In this document: one piece after another, positions 34,151 through 44,065 of the stretch
How positions within the stretch are numbered: position 1 is the stretch's first letter
Layout of the letters: each line of letters begins with the position of its first letter
Assembly: GCF_900109515.1 (NCBI RefSeq)
Contig: NZ_FOBD01000006.1
Coordinates: 62,001-126,000, forward strand
Length of the DNA stretch: 64,000 nucleotides
Direction: 5' to 3'
Origin: Paenibacillus sp. OK003
GTDB taxonomy: Bacteria > Bacillota > Bacilli > Paenibacillales > Paenibacillaceae
Position numbers and translations under genes: made by a program
Notes under the pieces: generated by a model
Seen by the model: only the letters and a program-made list of their open reading frames with translations
Databases searched by the model: none
What the model was told of the DNA's origin: nothing

Positions 34151-36218
34151 GGATCTTTTATTTGAAATTGGTCTGGAAGAAGTGCCTGCACGCTTCATGA
34201 GAGCAGCGATTGAACAGCTGCAGGATCGTGTTGTGAAATGGCTGGATGCATCCCGCATTGCTTATGGTGAAGTGAATGCCTATGCTACACCGCGCCGCCT
34301 GGCTGTTTTGATCAAGGATGTTGCCGAGAAACAGGAGGACGTGGAGGAAGAAGTAAAAGGACCTTCCCGTAAAATAGCACTGGATGACAGTGGCAACTGG
34401 AGTAAAGCTGCACTCGGATTTGCCCGTAGTCAGGGTGTTGAACCGGATCAGTTTACATTCAAGGAACTGAGCGGCGTGGAATATATTTACGCGACCAAGA
34501 GCAGCAAAGGCGTTGAAACGTCCTCTGTAATCGGTCAGGGTTTGCTGGCTATATTGCATGCCATGACGTTCCCGAAATTCATGCGTTGGGCTTCGTATGA
34601 TTTCAAATTTGTACGTCCGATTCGCTGGATTGTCGCTCTGCTCGGCAGCGATGTTATTGAGTTGGAAGTTGCAGGCGTAAAGTCTGGCAATGTAACACGT
34701 GGACATCGTTTCCTCGGTAAAGAGGCGGTTATTTCGGACCCCGCTTCGTATGTGGAAGTGCTTCGTTCCGAGCACGTCATAGCGAATATCAAAGAACGTG
34801 AGCAGATGATTGTATCCCAGATCCAGGCACTGGCTGCCGAGAAAAAATGGGATATTGCCATCAAGGAGGACTTGCTGGAAGAGGTTCTGTTCCTGGTTGA
34901 AACACCAACGGTGCTGTTCGGAACATTCGAATCATCATTTTTGAATATTCCACAAGACGTGCTGATTACTTCGATGCGCGAGCATCAACGTTATTTCCCG
35001 GTGCTTGATAATGATGGACAATTGCTGCCATACTTCGTTACGGTTCGTAACGGCGGCAGTGATTCACTGGATGTCATTGCGAAAGGAAACGAAAAGGTAC
35101 TTCGTGCACGTCTGTCTGATGCCAAGTTCTTCTACGAGGAAGACCAGAAGCTGGAGATCAAGGATGCATTATCGAAACTGGAAAGTATTGTCTTCCAGGA
35201 AGAGCTGGGAACGGTTGGAGATAAAGTTCGCCGTATTCGCAAAATTGCGGATGGTCTGGCTAACAAGCTGCAAGTATCTGCTGATGTAGCCGAAGCGGTG
35301 AATCGTGCTGCGGATATCTGCAAATTCGACCTGGTTACACTTATGGTGGGAGAATTCCCTGAATTGCAAGGTGTGATGGGTGAAGACTATGCCCGTAAAG
35401 CTGGTGAAAAAGAAGAAGTGGCCAAAGCGGTATTTGAGCACTATCAGCCACGTTTCGCCGGCGACCAATCTCCTGCTTCGCTCGTGGGTGCTATTGTGAG
35501 TGCTGCGGATAAAATGGATACGATTGTAGGTTGCTTCTCGATCAATATCATTCCTACAGGATCTCAAGATCCGTACGCACTGCGCCGTCAGGCAGCAGGG
35601 ATCGTTCAAATTTTGCTGGATCACAATCTTCCGCTGACATTGTCCGATGTGTTCGGTGTTGCACTTCAAGTGCATGCTCAGATGAACCTGTTGAAACGTG
35701 CGGATGAAGAGGTGCGTAAAGATTTGCAGGACTTCTTCGGTCTTCGTGTGAAAAAACTGTTGTCGGAAACGGTCCGTTATGATGTTGTGGACGCAGTGAT
35801 TTCTTCCGGATTTGATGATATCAGCGCGGTAGTTCCAAAAGGTGAGGCACTCATGGCAGCTGTTCAAACGGGAGATGCCTTCAAAACAACCGTCGAATCC
35901 TTCAACCGAGTCGGTAATCTGGCTGCCAAAGCATCCAATGCTTCGGTTCATGCAGAACTCTTCACTGAAGAAGGAGAGCGCCAGCTGCATGAAGCATGGA
36001 GCAAAACCAATGAGGAATATCGTCAGGTATTGTCTCAGCATGCTGCTGCTGAAGCGCTCGCGATTGCATCGGCTTGGAAGGAAGCGATCACCGTATTCTT
36101 CGATTCGGTTATGGTTATGGCTGAAGATGAGGCTGTGCGTGCGAATCGTCTGGCATTGCTTGCAGCCATTGACCGTGATCTGAAAGCTTTTGCTGATTTC
36201 TCCAAATTGGTCTGGTAG
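34143..36218 (+). CDS. glyS: Glycine-tRNA ligase, beta subunit
   Basis: GlyS binds and positions tRNA-Gly for the alpha subunit. The 691-residue protein starts [18 protein letters not shown], and contains [13 protein letters not shown] and an HD-like central domain ([19 protein letters not shown]). The C-terminal anticodon-binding region includes [19 protein letters not shown]. The length is usual. GGGGGATCTGAGC precedes the ATG inside glyQ. A clear terminator follows about 85 bases after the stop. Confidence 0.97.
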   Translation: MSKDLLFEIGLEEVPARFMRAAIEQLQDRVVKWLDASRIAYGEVNAYATPRRLAVLIKDVAEKQEDVEEEVKGPSRKIALDDSGNWSKAALGFARSQGVEPDQFTFKELSGVEYIYATKSSKGVETSSVIGQGLLAILHAMTFPKFMRWASYDFKFVRPIRWIVALLGSDVIELEVAGVKSGNVTRGHRFLGKEAVISDPASYVEVLRSEHVIANIKEREQMIVSQIQALAAEKKWDIAIKEDLLEEVLFLVETPTVLFGTFESSFLNIPQDVLITSMREHQRYFPVLDNDGQLLPYFVTVRNGGSDSLDVIAKGNEKVLRARLSDAKFFYEEDQKLEIKDALSKLESIVFQEELGTVGDKVRRIRKIADGLANKLQVSADVAEAVNRAADICKFDLVTLMVGEFPELQGVMGEDYARKAGEKEEVAKAVFEHYQPRFAGDQSPASLVGAIVSAADKMDTIVGCFSINIIPTGSQDPYALRRQAAGIVQILLDHNLPLTLSDVFGVALQVHAQMNLLKRADEEVRKDLQDFFGLRVKKLLSETVRYDVVDAVISSGFDDISAVVPKGEALMAAVQTGDAFKTTVESFNRVGNLAAKASNASVHAELFTEEGERQLHEAWSKTNEEYRQVLSQHAAAEALAIASAWKEAITVFFDSVMVMAEDEAVRANRLALLAAIDRDLKAFADFSKLVW

Positions 36219-36301
36219 TCTGGTCCTTTTCTGCTCCGAATGGACAGATCTACGGCAAAGCATAAATTCAGTATTAAAGAAGGATATATGAGGGTATAAA
36301 T

Positions 36302-36351
36302 ATACGGAACGGATTGTGAAAAATTTATATTTACAGCCGTTCCGTATTTTA
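36302..36351 (+). terminator. Terminator after glyS
   Basis: ATACGGAACGG and CCGTTCCGTAT form a perfect 11-base stem around a 24-base loop, followed by TTT. The 200-base gap between glyS and the next gene holds no ccpN or ppsR homologue. Confidence 0.7.
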
Positions 36352-36384
36352 GCCTTTGATTTCCATAGACCGGTCAGAAGGATT

Positions 36385-36412
36385 TTGACTGGCTGGGGTC
36401 GTATATTACAAT
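36385..36412 (+). promoter_or_regulatory. Sigma-A promoter of yqxD-dnaG-rpoD
   Basis: TTGACT (36385) and TACAAT (36407) are separated by 16 bases. Transcription should start near 36419, which leaves too short a leader for the ATG at 36426 and favours the TTG at 36447. Confidence 0.6.
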
Positions 36413-36446
36413 ATGCAGCTATTTTATGAAACCGGGTGGTCTGGCT

Positions 36447-36914
36447 TTGAGTGAGTTGAATGTACGCCACATTGTTGTGGATGGTGATGCTTGCCCGGTC
36501 AAGGCTGAGATCGCAGAAACAGCTCTCCGATTCAAAGTTCCTGTGTTGCTGGTTTCTTCATTTGACCATTTTCTTCAGGGCGGAGAAGGCGTGCGCACCG
36601 TTCAGGTAGATCGAAGTGATCAGAGTGCAGACCTGTACATTGCCAATCACATCAAGCCGTACGATGTGGTCATAACACAGGATTATGGACTGGCGGCGCT
36701 CGCACTTGGCAAACGTTGTTATGTTTTATCATTTCGTGGTCGTGAGTTTAATGATCGTGACATTGATTTCATGCTGGATTCCCGTCATACTGCAGCCAAA
36801 GCTCGAAAAAGAGGGCATTATGGAAAAGGCCCAAAGCCCTTCACAGAGCAGGATCGGGAAATTTTTCAACATAAACTGACAAAACTTTTGAAAGATTTGC
36901 AGGAGAATGTGTAA
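36447..36914 (+). CDS. yqxD: YaiI/YqxD family protein (DUF188)
   Basis: A roughly 155-residue protein of the YaiI/YqxD family. HIVVDGDACPVKAEI at the start and YDVVITQDYGLAALAL in the middle resemble a PIN/NYN-like nuclease fold, but activity is unproven. The TTG at 36447 is favoured by GGGTGG upstream and by the promoter position; an ATG at 36426 would also be in frame. It directly precedes dnaG, as in Bacillus. Confidence 0.88.
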   Translation: MSELNVRHIVVDGDACPVKAEIAETALRFKVPVLLVSSFDHFLQGGEGVRTVQVDRSDQSADLYIANHIKPYDVVITQDYGLAALALGKRCYVLSFRGREFNDRDIDFMLDSRHTAAKARKRGHYGKGPKPFTEQDREIFQHKLTKLLKDLQENV

Positions 36915-36961
36915 GTTTATCGAATAATATTTACGTGTTAAAGAGATGAAGGTGGACCAAG

Positions 36962-38782
36962 ATGAGTACCGGACAAGGCGGTATACCCGAAAGCATTATT
37001 GAATCGGTGTTACAGCAGCATGATATCGTCGATACGGTGAGCCGATTTGTACATCTGACCAAACAGGGGAAATATATGAAAGGCCTCTGTCCTTTTCATT
37101 CTGAGAAGACGCCTTCGTTTACAGTGACGCCTGAGAAACAAATTTTCTATTGCTACGGTTGCGGCACGGGTGGAAATGCCATCAAATTCAGGATGGAAAT
37201 CGAAGGGTTATCCTTTCCCGAGGCTGTCAAGACGATGGCAGAAGAAAGCCACATTTCAATGGGGGACTGGCAGGGGCGTGAATCTGCTCATGTTAATCCA
37301 GAGACTGAACGTTTATTGGAAGCCTATGAGCTTACCGCGAAGCTGTATCATTTCTTATTGAAAAATACAGAGCACGGTAAAGTGGCTATGGAATATTTAC
37401 GTTCACGTGGGTTTAGCGACAAACTCATTGACCAATTCCAGATTGGCTATGCGCCGAATCGCTGGGATACCTTGGTACAATTTCTGGAAAAGCGCGAATT
37501 TCCGCTTGAAGAGATGGAAAATGGTGGTTTACTGTCACCGCGAAACGAAGGTCAGGGGTATGTCGACCGTTTCCGAGACAGGGTCATGTTTCCGATTAAT
37601 GGCAGGAGTGGAAAGCCGATTGCATTTGCAGGTCGCATTTTGGGAGACGGGCAACCGAAGTACCTAAATTCACCGGAAACCCGGTTATTTAACAAAAGCC
37701 GTGTTCTCTACAATCTGCATCATGCCAAAAATGCAATTCGTAAACAAAGGCAGGCCATATTGTTCGAAGGCTATGGCGATGTTATCTCCGCCTGGGATCA
37801 GGATATCCAGAATGGTGTAGCGGCAATGGGTACCGCGCTCACTGAGAATCAGGCATTGATGCTTAAAGGCATGTGTGATGAAGTCATTGTGTGTTATGAC
37901 GGTGATCGGGCAGGACAGGCTGCCGCACTCAAAAACTTTCCTATTCTTGAGGAAGCGGGATTGCGGGTTAAAATTGCTCTGATACCGGATGGGCTCGACC
38001 CGGATGATTTTATCCGCAAGCATGGTGGGGAGCGGTTCCGAAACCAGATTGTGGACGGCGCCGTAACGACTACAAAATTTAAGCTTATAAACCTAAAAAA
38101 AAACCATATACTGCTAGAAGGCGGCGGACAAATCGCTTATTCGAAAGAAGCGGTGAAACTTATTGCTCCTTTGTCTTCTCCTACAGAACGGGAAGTATAT
38201 CTTCGGGAACTGGCTGCGGAAGTGGATGTATCATTTGAAACACTGAAGCAGGAGTGTAATGAAGAACGGGAGGCCATGAAAAATAACCTCCAGTATGGGG
38301 ATAATAACCCGAAAAGGTGGAATAATGGTAGGCAACAAAATAGGCAGGTGCCTACACCCAATCTGTTGCCGGCTTACCACGCTGCTGAACGCAAACTGCT
38401 CGCCTGGATGCTTCAGGATGATGAGGCTGCCCAGTACGTGAATGAGCATCTTGGTGAAGCTTTTAACTTGGATGATCATGCAGCTATTGCTGCTTATCTA
38501 TATGCCTATTATGCGCAAGGCAAACCGTCGGATACAAGCCGTTTTATGTCTTCACTGCATGACGACCGACTCGAAAAGACAGTCAGTTCAATCTCGATGA
38601 TGGATGGTCCAGGTGAATGGAGTATTCAAATGCTCGATGATTGCATCAGGGAAGTGCTGAAATATCCGCGTAAGAAAGAGTACGATCTGAAAAAAGAAGA
38701 AATGATTGCTGCAGAGCGGGCAGGTGATTCTGTACGCGCGGCACAAATTGCAATTGAAATGATTGCCCTAGAGAGACAGTGA
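36962..38782 (+). CDS. dnaG: DNA primase
   Basis: DnaG makes RNA primers at the replication fork. The 606-residue protein has an N-terminal CHC2 zinc finger (GLCPFHSEKTP with Cys43 and His46, then FYCYGCGTGG). The TOPRIM core has ILFEGYGDVISAW and VIVCYDGDRAGQAA, and a C-terminal helicase-binding domain follows. Nine A residues at 38095-38103 encode LKKN in the linker after TOPRIM. It lies in the macromolecular synthesis unit dnaG-rpoD, 44 bases before rpoD. Confidence 0.97.
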   Translation: MSTGQGGIPESIIESVLQQHDIVDTVSRFVHLTKQGKYMKGLCPFHSEKTPSFTVTPEKQIFYCYGCGTGGNAIKFRMEIEGLSFPEAVKTMAEESHISMGDWQGRESAHVNPETERLLEAYELTAKLYHFLLKNTEHGKVAMEYLRSRGFSDKLIDQFQIGYAPNRWDTLVQFLEKREFPLEEMENGGLLSPRNEGQGYVDRFRDRVMFPINGRSGKPIAFAGRILGDGQPKYLNSPETRLFNKSRVLYNLHHAKNAIRKQRQAILFEGYGDVISAWDQDIQNGVAAMGTALTENQALMLKGMCDEVIVCYDGDRAGQAAALKNFPILEEAGLRVKIALIPDGLDPDDFIRKHGGERFRNQIVDGAVTTTKFKLINLKKNHILLEGGGQIAYSKEAVKLIAPLSSPTEREVYLRELAAEVDVSFETLKQECNEEREAMKNNLQYGDNNPKRWNNGRQQNRQVPTPNLLPAYHAAERKLLAWMLQDDEAAQYVNEHLGEAFNLDDHAAIAAYLYAYYAQGKPSDTSRFMSSLHDDRLEKTVSSISMMDGPGEWSIQMLDDCIREVLKYPRKKEYDLKKEEMIAAERAGDSVRAAQIAIEMIALERQ

Positions 38783-38825
38783 ACGTCTGAATGTTGGATG
38801 TTTCTAGGGAGGAGGGAGTCGAGTT

Positions 38826-39965
38826 ATGGCGAATGATCAGCATACTGAACTAGAAACAGAATTGACGCTGGATCAGGTTAAAGATCAATTGATTGAATCA
38901 GGTAAGAAAAGAGCTTCGTTGAACTACAAGGAAATTATAGAGAAACTCTCCCCATTTGAGCAAGATGCAGAACAGATGGATGAGTTCTATGAACAACTGA
39001 GCGACCTGGGTATTGATGTCGTGAACGAAAATGATGAAGAGGTAACCCTTCGCCCTAGTGAAGATTCCGAGAACAACAGCAGAGAGGGAGACGATGAATT
39101 CCATTTTGATGATGATCTGAGCCTTCCACCAGGAATCAAAATCAACGACCCTGTTCGTATGTATCTCAAAGAAATTGGCCGTGTACCTTTATTATCTGCG
39201 GATGACGAAGTAGAACTGGCTAAACGAATTGAAAACGGGGATGAAGAAGCGAAACGTCGTTTGGCTGAAGCTAACCTTCGTCTCGTGGTCAGTATCGCCA
39301 AGCGTTATGTTGGACGCGGCATGTTGTTCCTGGATCTGATTCAGGAAGGTAACATGGGTCTGATCAAAGCGGTTGAGAAGTTCGACCACAAAAAGGGTTA
39401 TAAATTCAGTACGTATGCGACATGGTGGATTCGCCAAGCGATCACCCGTGCGATTGCGGACCAAGCGCGTACGATTCGTATCCCTGTGCATATGGTGGAG
39501 ACGATTAATAAGCTGATCCGGGTATCCCGTCAGCTGTTGCAGGAACTTGGGCGTGAACCGACACCAGAAGAAATCGCTGCCGAGATGGATCTGAGTGTGG
39601 AAAAAGTTCGTGAAATTACGAAGATTGCTCAGGAACCGGTTTCCCTGGAAACACCAATTGGTGAGGAAGATGATTCCCATCTGGGTGATTTCATCGAGGA
39701 TCAGGAAGCATTGGCTCCGGCGGATGCTGCTGCTTATGAGTTGCTGAAAGAACAGCTCGAAGATGTCCTGGATACTTTGACTGAGCGTGAAGAGAACGTG
39801 CTTCGTCTGCGTTTTGGTCTGGATGATGGACGTACAAGAACGCTGGAAGAAGTGGGCAAGGTATTTGGTGTTACGCGTGAGCGTATTCGTCAAATTGAAG
39901 CCAAGGCTCTTCGTAAATTGCGTCACCCTAGCCGCAGTAAACGGCTTAAAGATTTCCTCGAATAA
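38826..39965 (+). CDS. rpoD: RNA polymerase primary sigma factor (SigA/RpoD)
   Basis: The main vegetative sigma factor (SigA). The 379-residue protein has region 1.1, then 1.2 ([16 protein letters not shown]), 2.3-2.4 ([20 protein letters not shown]), 3 and 4.2 ([20 protein letters not shown]). It ends with [23 protein letters not shown] precedes the ATG. An acidic stretch ([19 protein letters not shown]) lies between 1.1 and 1.2, as in Bacillus SigA. A terminator follows directly. Confidence 0.98.
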   Translation: MANDQHTELETELTLDQVKDQLIESGKKRASLNYKEIIEKLSPFEQDAEQMDEFYEQLSDLGIDVVNENDEEVTLRPSEDSENNSREGDDEFHFDDDLSLPPGIKINDPVRMYLKEIGRVPLLSADDEVELAKRIENGDEEAKRRLAEANLRLVVSIAKRYVGRGMLFLDLIQEGNMGLIKAVEKFDHKKGYKFSTYATWWIRQAITRAIADQARTIRIPVHMVETINKLIRVSRQLLQELGREPTPEEIAAEMDLSVEKVREITKIAQEPVSLETPIGEEDDSHLGDFIEDQEALAPADAAAYELLKEQLEDVLDTLTEREENVLRLRFGLDDGRTRTLEEVGKVFGVTRERIRQIEAKALRKLRHPSRSKRLKDFLE

Positions 39966-39973
39966 CATCACTA

Positions 39974-40025
39974 TGGGAGACTTTCCGCAAGACGCTTAAG
40001 CGGCGGCGGGGTCTCCTTTATTTTT
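39974..40025 (+). terminator. Terminator after rpoD
   Basis: GGGAGAC and GTCTCC close a hairpin with inner pairing (CCGC with GCGG), followed by TTTATTTTT. Confidence 0.75.
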
Positions 40026-40149
40026 AAATTGAATATCTAAATTTCTTGGTTTTGGTAATTCATCCTTGAAATGTTTTATTGGATTTCATTTTATCGCTTT
40101 TCGTTGTTCAATGCAAATCAATAAATTAAATGAATGGTGTAGGTGCTTC

Positions 40150-40908
40150 ATGAAACTTTCGAATCGATTACAGCGGATACATGATCAAATTCCCGAAGGC
40201 AGCCGCTTGGCTGACATTGGCTCAGACCACGCTTTGCTTCCGGTAGCGGCAGTACGCAGCGGGAAAGCAGCAGGTGCAGTAGCCGGAGAAGTCAATCCCG
40301 GTCCTTATGAAGCTGCATGCAAGCAAGTCAGCGATGCTGGCCTGAAGGAACGAATTACAGTACGTCGTGGTGATGGCTTGGATGTCATCTCTGCAGGAGA
40401 AGTGGATGTTATCACCATTGCCGGTATGGGAGGGGCACTCATTGCCTCCATTCTGGATCGTGGCCTCTCCAAACTGGATGGGGTCAAGCTTCTTATTTTG
40501 CAGCCTAATGTGGGTGAGGATATTCTCAGACGTTGGTTGTTGGAGCACCACTGGGTGGTCGTTGCAGAACAGCTGCTTGAGGAAGATGGCAAAGTGTACG
40601 AGATTATTACAGCAATGCCGCAAGAACTCAGTCCAATCGCCAATGAGGAAGTGTATCGCGCACGTCCGCTTGAAGGCGGAGTGGAATTGACATCAGATTT
40701 GCTGCTGCGCATGGGGCCTTATTTAACAGACCGTCCTACGGATGTGTTCTTTGCCAAGTGGGAGAGCGAAATCGTCAAGCTGCAAAGTGTTGTGCAGTCC
40801 ATCTCCAAATCCGATCAGGATTCCTCACGGGACAAGGCGGCTGAGGTGGAGCGTCTTATTGTGAACTTGAAGGAGGTACTCTCATGTTTGCCAAAGGTCA
40901 AACTGTAA
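40150..40908 (+). CDS. trmK: tRNA (adenine(22)-N(1))-methyltransferase TrmK
   Basis: TrmK makes m1A22 in tRNA. The 252-residue protein begins MKLSNRLQRIHDQIPEGSRL and has SAM motif I as LADIGSDHALLPVAA, then VDVITIAGMGGALIASIL and LILQPNVGEDILRRWL. The ATG at 40150 is chosen over an upstream in-frame ATG by homology and by TAGGTG. Its end overlaps the next gene by 25 bases. The cytochrome gene cccA that precedes trmK in B. subtilis is absent. Confidence 0.93.
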   Translation: MKLSNRLQRIHDQIPEGSRLADIGSDHALLPVAAVRSGKAAGAVAGEVNPGPYEAACKQVSDAGLKERITVRRGDGLDVISAGEVDVITIAGMGGALIASILDRGLSKLDGVKLLILQPNVGEDILRRWLLEHHWVVVAEQLLEEDGKVYEIITAMPQELSPIANEEVYRARPLEGGVELTSDLLLRMGPYLTDRPTDVFFAKWESEIVKLQSVVQSISKSDQDSSRDKAAEVERLIVNLKEVLSCLPKVKL

Positions 40909-41999
40909 TTCAATTGATGGAGCAGCTTGCTCCCAAACATCTGGCCGTGCCGGACGACCGGATTGGTCTTCAGCTTGGCAGCTTGCAAAAGGAAATTACG
41001 CACGTTCTTATCGCACTTGACGTTACGAACGAAGTTGTAGACGAGGCCATTCGGATTGGAGCCAATCTGATTATTGCGCACCATGCCATCATTTTCCGTC
41101 CGGTCAAATCATTGAATACCGACACACCCATGGGGAAACTGTACGAGAAGCTGATCAAGCATGATATTGCGGTGTACATTAGTCATACCAATCTGGATGT
41201 GGCTGAAGGTGGCATGAATGACTGGATGGCCGAGGCTATTGGAATAGAGAGCAAGGAATCACTTGAGGATGTACATACAGATCATCTGTTCAAACTGGCT
41301 GTATTTGTACCCCGCACCCATCATGAGCAGGTGCTACAGGCAATTCTCGAAGCCGGTGCTGGCAGTATTGGTCAGTACAACAAGTGCAGCTTCAACACCG
41401 AAGGCACAGGTACTTTTGTACCGGGTGAGGGGACACAGCCTTTCATCGGTACAAATGGACAGATGGAGCGTGTAGAGGAAATGCGGATTGAGACCATCGT
41501 ACCGCAGAGTCTGCGCAGCAAGGTTGTACAAGCGATGCTGAAGGCTCATCCATATGAGGAAGTGGCCTATGACCTGTATGCAATGGATTTAAAAGGCCGT
41601 ACGCTGGGTCTGGGGCGCTTGGGACCACTCAAACAACCAAAGACACTCGGTGAGCTGGTAGAGGTCGTTAAGGCCCAACTGGATGTGCCATACGTTAGGG
41701 TGGTAGGCGATCTCAATCGACAGATCAAAAAAGCAGCAGTGCTTGGTGGCTCAGGTAGCCGTTATACCCTTCCTGCACGGTTCAAAGGTGCCGATGTCAT
41801 CGTAACTGGAGACATTGATTATCATACGGCTCATGATGCACTGATGGCGGGCATGTGTATCATCGACGCCGGGCATAATGCCGAGAAAATCATGAAGCCG
41901 AAAACTGCGGATTGGCTGCGCTCACGTTTGGAAGACAAACGTTATGCCACGCAAGTGACTGCATCCGAGGTAAATACGGAAGTATTCCAATTTATCTAA
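40884..41999 (+). CDS. yqfO: Nif3-like dinuclear metal center protein (YqfO)
   Basis: A 371-residue hexameric Nif3/YqfO family protein with a likely two-metal site. Metal-binding features visible are IIAHHAIIF near residue 66, YISHTNLDVAEGGMND near 98, and DIDYHTAHDALMAG with IDAGHNAEK at the C-terminus. The central insert (about residues 130-235) is the CutA/PII-like domain of the long Gram-positive form. The biochemical role is uncertain. GAAGGAGG inside trmK serves as its ribosome binding site. Confidence 0.92.
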   Translation: MFAKGQTVIQLMEQLAPKHLAVPDDRIGLQLGSLQKEITHVLIALDVTNEVVDEAIRIGANLIIAHHAIIFRPVKSLNTDTPMGKLYEKLIKHDIAVYISHTNLDVAEGGMNDWMAEAIGIESKESLEDVHTDHLFKLAVFVPRTHHEQVLQAILEAGAGSIGQYNKCSFNTEGTGTFVPGEGTQPFIGTNGQMERVEEMRIETIVPQSLRSKVVQAMLKAHPYEEVAYDLYAMDLKGRTLGLGRLGPLKQPKTLGELVEVVKAQLDVPYVRVVGDLNRQIKKAAVLGGSGSRYTLPARFKGADVIVTGDIDYHTAHDALMAGMCIIDAGHNAEKIMKPKTADWLRSRLEDKRYATQVTASEVNTEVFQFI

Positions 42000-42035
42000 A
42001 AGCACTCGGGTTCAATGCTTCCTGTAAGATTAAGC

Positions 42036-42064
42036 TTGTTTGTAAACTCAAATGCCTGTATACT
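42036..42064 (+). promoter_or_regulatory. Promoter of rnpB
   Basis: TTGTTT (42036) and TATACT (42059) are 17 bases apart, placing the start near 42071, at the 5' end of RNase P RNA. Confidence 0.65.
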
Positions 42065-42072
42065 ATGTAATG

Positions 42073-42490
42073 TTGTTCGGAAAGCTTGACAGACAATCGC
42101 TGGTGGCCTTTGTTGCCACGAGAGGAAAGTCCGGGCTCCACAGGGCAGGATGCTGGATAACGTCCAGTCAGCGCGAGTTGAAGGATAGTGCCACAGAAAT
42201 GGACCGCCGATGGCTGGATTTTCCGGCACAGGCAAGGATGGAACCGAGGTGTAAGAGACCCCGAGGAACGCTGGTGACTTCGTTCCTGGTAAACCCCATC
42301 TGGAGCAAGACCTAATGGGACACAGTCGACTCTTCGGAGAAGGCAGCCTTAGCCCGAGGTGTGTCTAGGTTGGTCGCTTGAGCTGTGCAGCAATGTATGG
42401 CCTAGATAGATGATTGTCGCTTGTGGTGGGAGGGTAGTTCCCGTCTGAACCACGAAGAGCACAGAACCCGGCTTACGGTAAGCTTTCCTA
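42073..42490 (+). ncRNA. rnpB: RNase P RNA, Bacillus-type (class B)
   Basis: The catalytic RNA of RNase P. GGAAAGCTT (42079) pairs with AAGCTTTCC (42480) as helix P1. The universally conserved GAGGAAAGTCCGGGCTCC lies near 42121 and ACAGAACCCGGCTTAC near the 3' end. The roughly 415-base length fits type B. A terminator lies about 135 bases beyond P1, leaving an unexplained stretch between. Confidence 0.95.
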
Positions 42491-42623
42491 ACTACAACAC
42501 AAACAGTAACAAGTGCAGCCCACTATCAGTCACGAGCAAACAGAACGATTGTACCTGATGTGCCTGACTGATCAGAAGGATGCGATTAAACTTCAAAAGA
42601 ATTCCTGCACTTGCAGGTCATAT

Positions 42624-42675
42624 AAATAAGGCGTCAGACTTCGAGCTTTCTCGGGTCTGACGCCTTATTTTTGTG
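42624..42675. terminator. Strong bidirectional terminator between rnpB and the aminotransferase gene
   Basis: AATAAGGCGTCAGAC and GTCTGACGCCTTATT are a perfect 15-base inverted repeat, with an inner CGAG/CTCG. T5 follows on the plus strand, and an AT-rich tail lies on the other side. It serves the rnpB transcript and the converging aminotransferase. Confidence 0.9.
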
Positions 42676-42727
42676 TTACTCGTTGGAATGAGAAATTGTT
42701 CCTAATGATACAGTGGATGACAGTTCG

Positions 42728-43957
42728 TTACAGTGTAACTACACTGTCTGACTGCAATGATGCATGCCAGCGTTGAATGGCACGATCCATACGCTCTACA
42801 GCCTCTGGAAGCAGATCTGGATCCGTATGAGTAAAGTTGATCCGCATACGGTTCAGCTCCGGTGTACCCGCATAGAAGGAATCCCCTGGTACAATGCATA
42901 CTTTCTCCTGAATTCCATAGGTGAACAGATTGCTGGCCAGCATGCCCTCAGGCAGTTGCAGCCATAGGAACATTCCGCCCTGCGGCGAGTTCCAAGAGAT
43001 ACCTTCCCACGATTTTGCAGCCATGAGAGTGGTCATTTTTTTCATCCGTTGTTCATAATCCTGTGAGATATTGCGAATATGCCCGTCTAGATCGAAAGAC
43101 TCCAATAGTGCATGAAGTGCTCTTTGGTCGATGCTGCTGGAATGCAAATCTGCCCCCTGTTTGGCGCGGGCAGCTATTCGGATAACATCAGGAGCAGCCA
43201 GTATCCAGCCAGTGCGGAGACCTGGAGCTACGGTTTTGGAGAATGTGCTGGTGTAGATGACATTGGATGGACCCTCATAGGATGCTGCATCCAGTTGCGC
43301 TAATGCAGGGGCATCCAGCTGTTCCGGTTTAAAGCGGATTTCACCATAGGGATCGTCTTCCAGGATCAATACGCCATATTTCCGGCACAGATCCACAGCT
43401 TGCTGCCGTCTACCGCGACTCCATACTTTACCTGACGGGTTGGAGAACGTAGGGTTAATGTAAACGAGCTTGGGACGATGCAATTGCAGTTGTTCTTCCA
43501 GTGATTCAGGCAACATTCCATCATCATCACAGGCAACACCGTGTGCCTCAGCCTGATAGGAATGAATGACCTGAAGGGCAGCCAGATAGGTTGGTGATTC
43601 AACCAATACGCTGTCACCTGGATCGAGCAAGATGCGGCACACCAGGTCAATGGATTGCTGAGATCCGGTAGTCAGAAGCATATGATCAGGCGAAGCAGGA
43701 ATGCCCTTGGATTCAAGACGTTCGCCAATTTTGGCACGTAGTGGTCGAAAACCTTCCGTCTCTGCATATTGAAGAGCCGCTGAACCACCCATGAATACCT
43801 TTTCGTATGCGTCACGGATGGCTTCAAGCGGGAATGATGACGGGGCAGGTAAACCGCCGGCAAGAGAAATCATTCCGGGTGCCTGTGCAGCCTGCAACAT
43901 GTCGCGAACGACAGAGGACGGGGTATTTTGTGCCATTTTGGACCAAGGGATATTCAT
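42728..43957 (-). CDS. PLP-dependent aminotransferase, fold type I (2-aminoadipate/MocR-related)
   Basis: A 409-residue aminotransferase without a DNA-binding domain. It begins with PSSVVRDMLQAAQAPGMISL, then AGGLPAPSSFP, and contains TTGSQQSIDLV, NPTFSNPSGKVWS and EDDPYGEIRF. The PLP lysine lies in YTSTFSKTVAPGLRTGWI. The family includes LysN-like 2-aminoadipate and aromatic or branched-chain aminotransferases; the substrate is not assignable. AGGAG precedes the ATG on the minus strand. It is divergent from the MocR regulator, which probably controls it. Confidence 0.88.
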   Translation of the reverse strand: MNIPWSKMAQNTPSSVVRDMLQAAQAPGMISLAGGLPAPSSFPLEAIRDAYEKVFMGGSAALQYAETEGFRPLRAKIGERLESKGIPASPDHMLLTTGSQQSIDLVCRILLDPGDSVLVESPTYLAALQVIHSYQAEAHGVACDDDGMLPESLEEQLQLHRPKLVYINPTFSNPSGKVWSRGRRQQAVDLCRKYGVLILEDDPYGEIRFKPEQLDAPALAQLDAASYEGPSNVIYTSTFSKTVAPGLRTGWILAAPDVIRIAARAKQGADLHSSSIDQRALHALLESFDLDGHIRNISQDYEQRMKKMTTLMAAKSWEGISWNSPQGGMFLWLQLPEGMLASNLFTYGIQEKVCIVPGDSFYAGTPELNRMRINFTHTDPDLLPEAVERMDRAIQRWHASLQSDSVVTL

Positions 43958-43970
43958 CGTATTCTCATCT

Positions 43971-44050
43971 CCTGTTATTCACTGTTATACTTATATTATA
44001 AATATAATAGACGGAATGCAGTATAACAGTAAAATGCTGATCATAACAGT
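43971..44050. promoter_or_regulatory. Divergent promoter region with MocR-type operator
   Basis: ACTGTTATAC (43981) and GTATAACAGT (44021) are a perfect 10-base inverted repeat. Extra half-sites are CTGTTAT at 43972 (10 bases before the first) and ATAACAG at 44043 (about 20 bases after the second). TATAAT (44003) on the plus strand and its mirror at 43995-44000 lie between the arms. One protein could therefore cover both promoters. No riboswitch is needed to explain the region. Confidence 0.75.
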
Positions 44051-44065
44051 TGGGAGGGTGCATGT

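Noticed and set aside
35169-36470. A 433-codon open frame on the minus strand opposite glyS
   Set aside because: It lies fully antisense to the well-supported glyS, has a composition typical of a shadow frame and no recognisable domain.
42052-42315. An 87-codon frame at rnpB
   Set aside because: It overlaps the RNase P RNA, whose conserved core and P1 helix explain the sequence.
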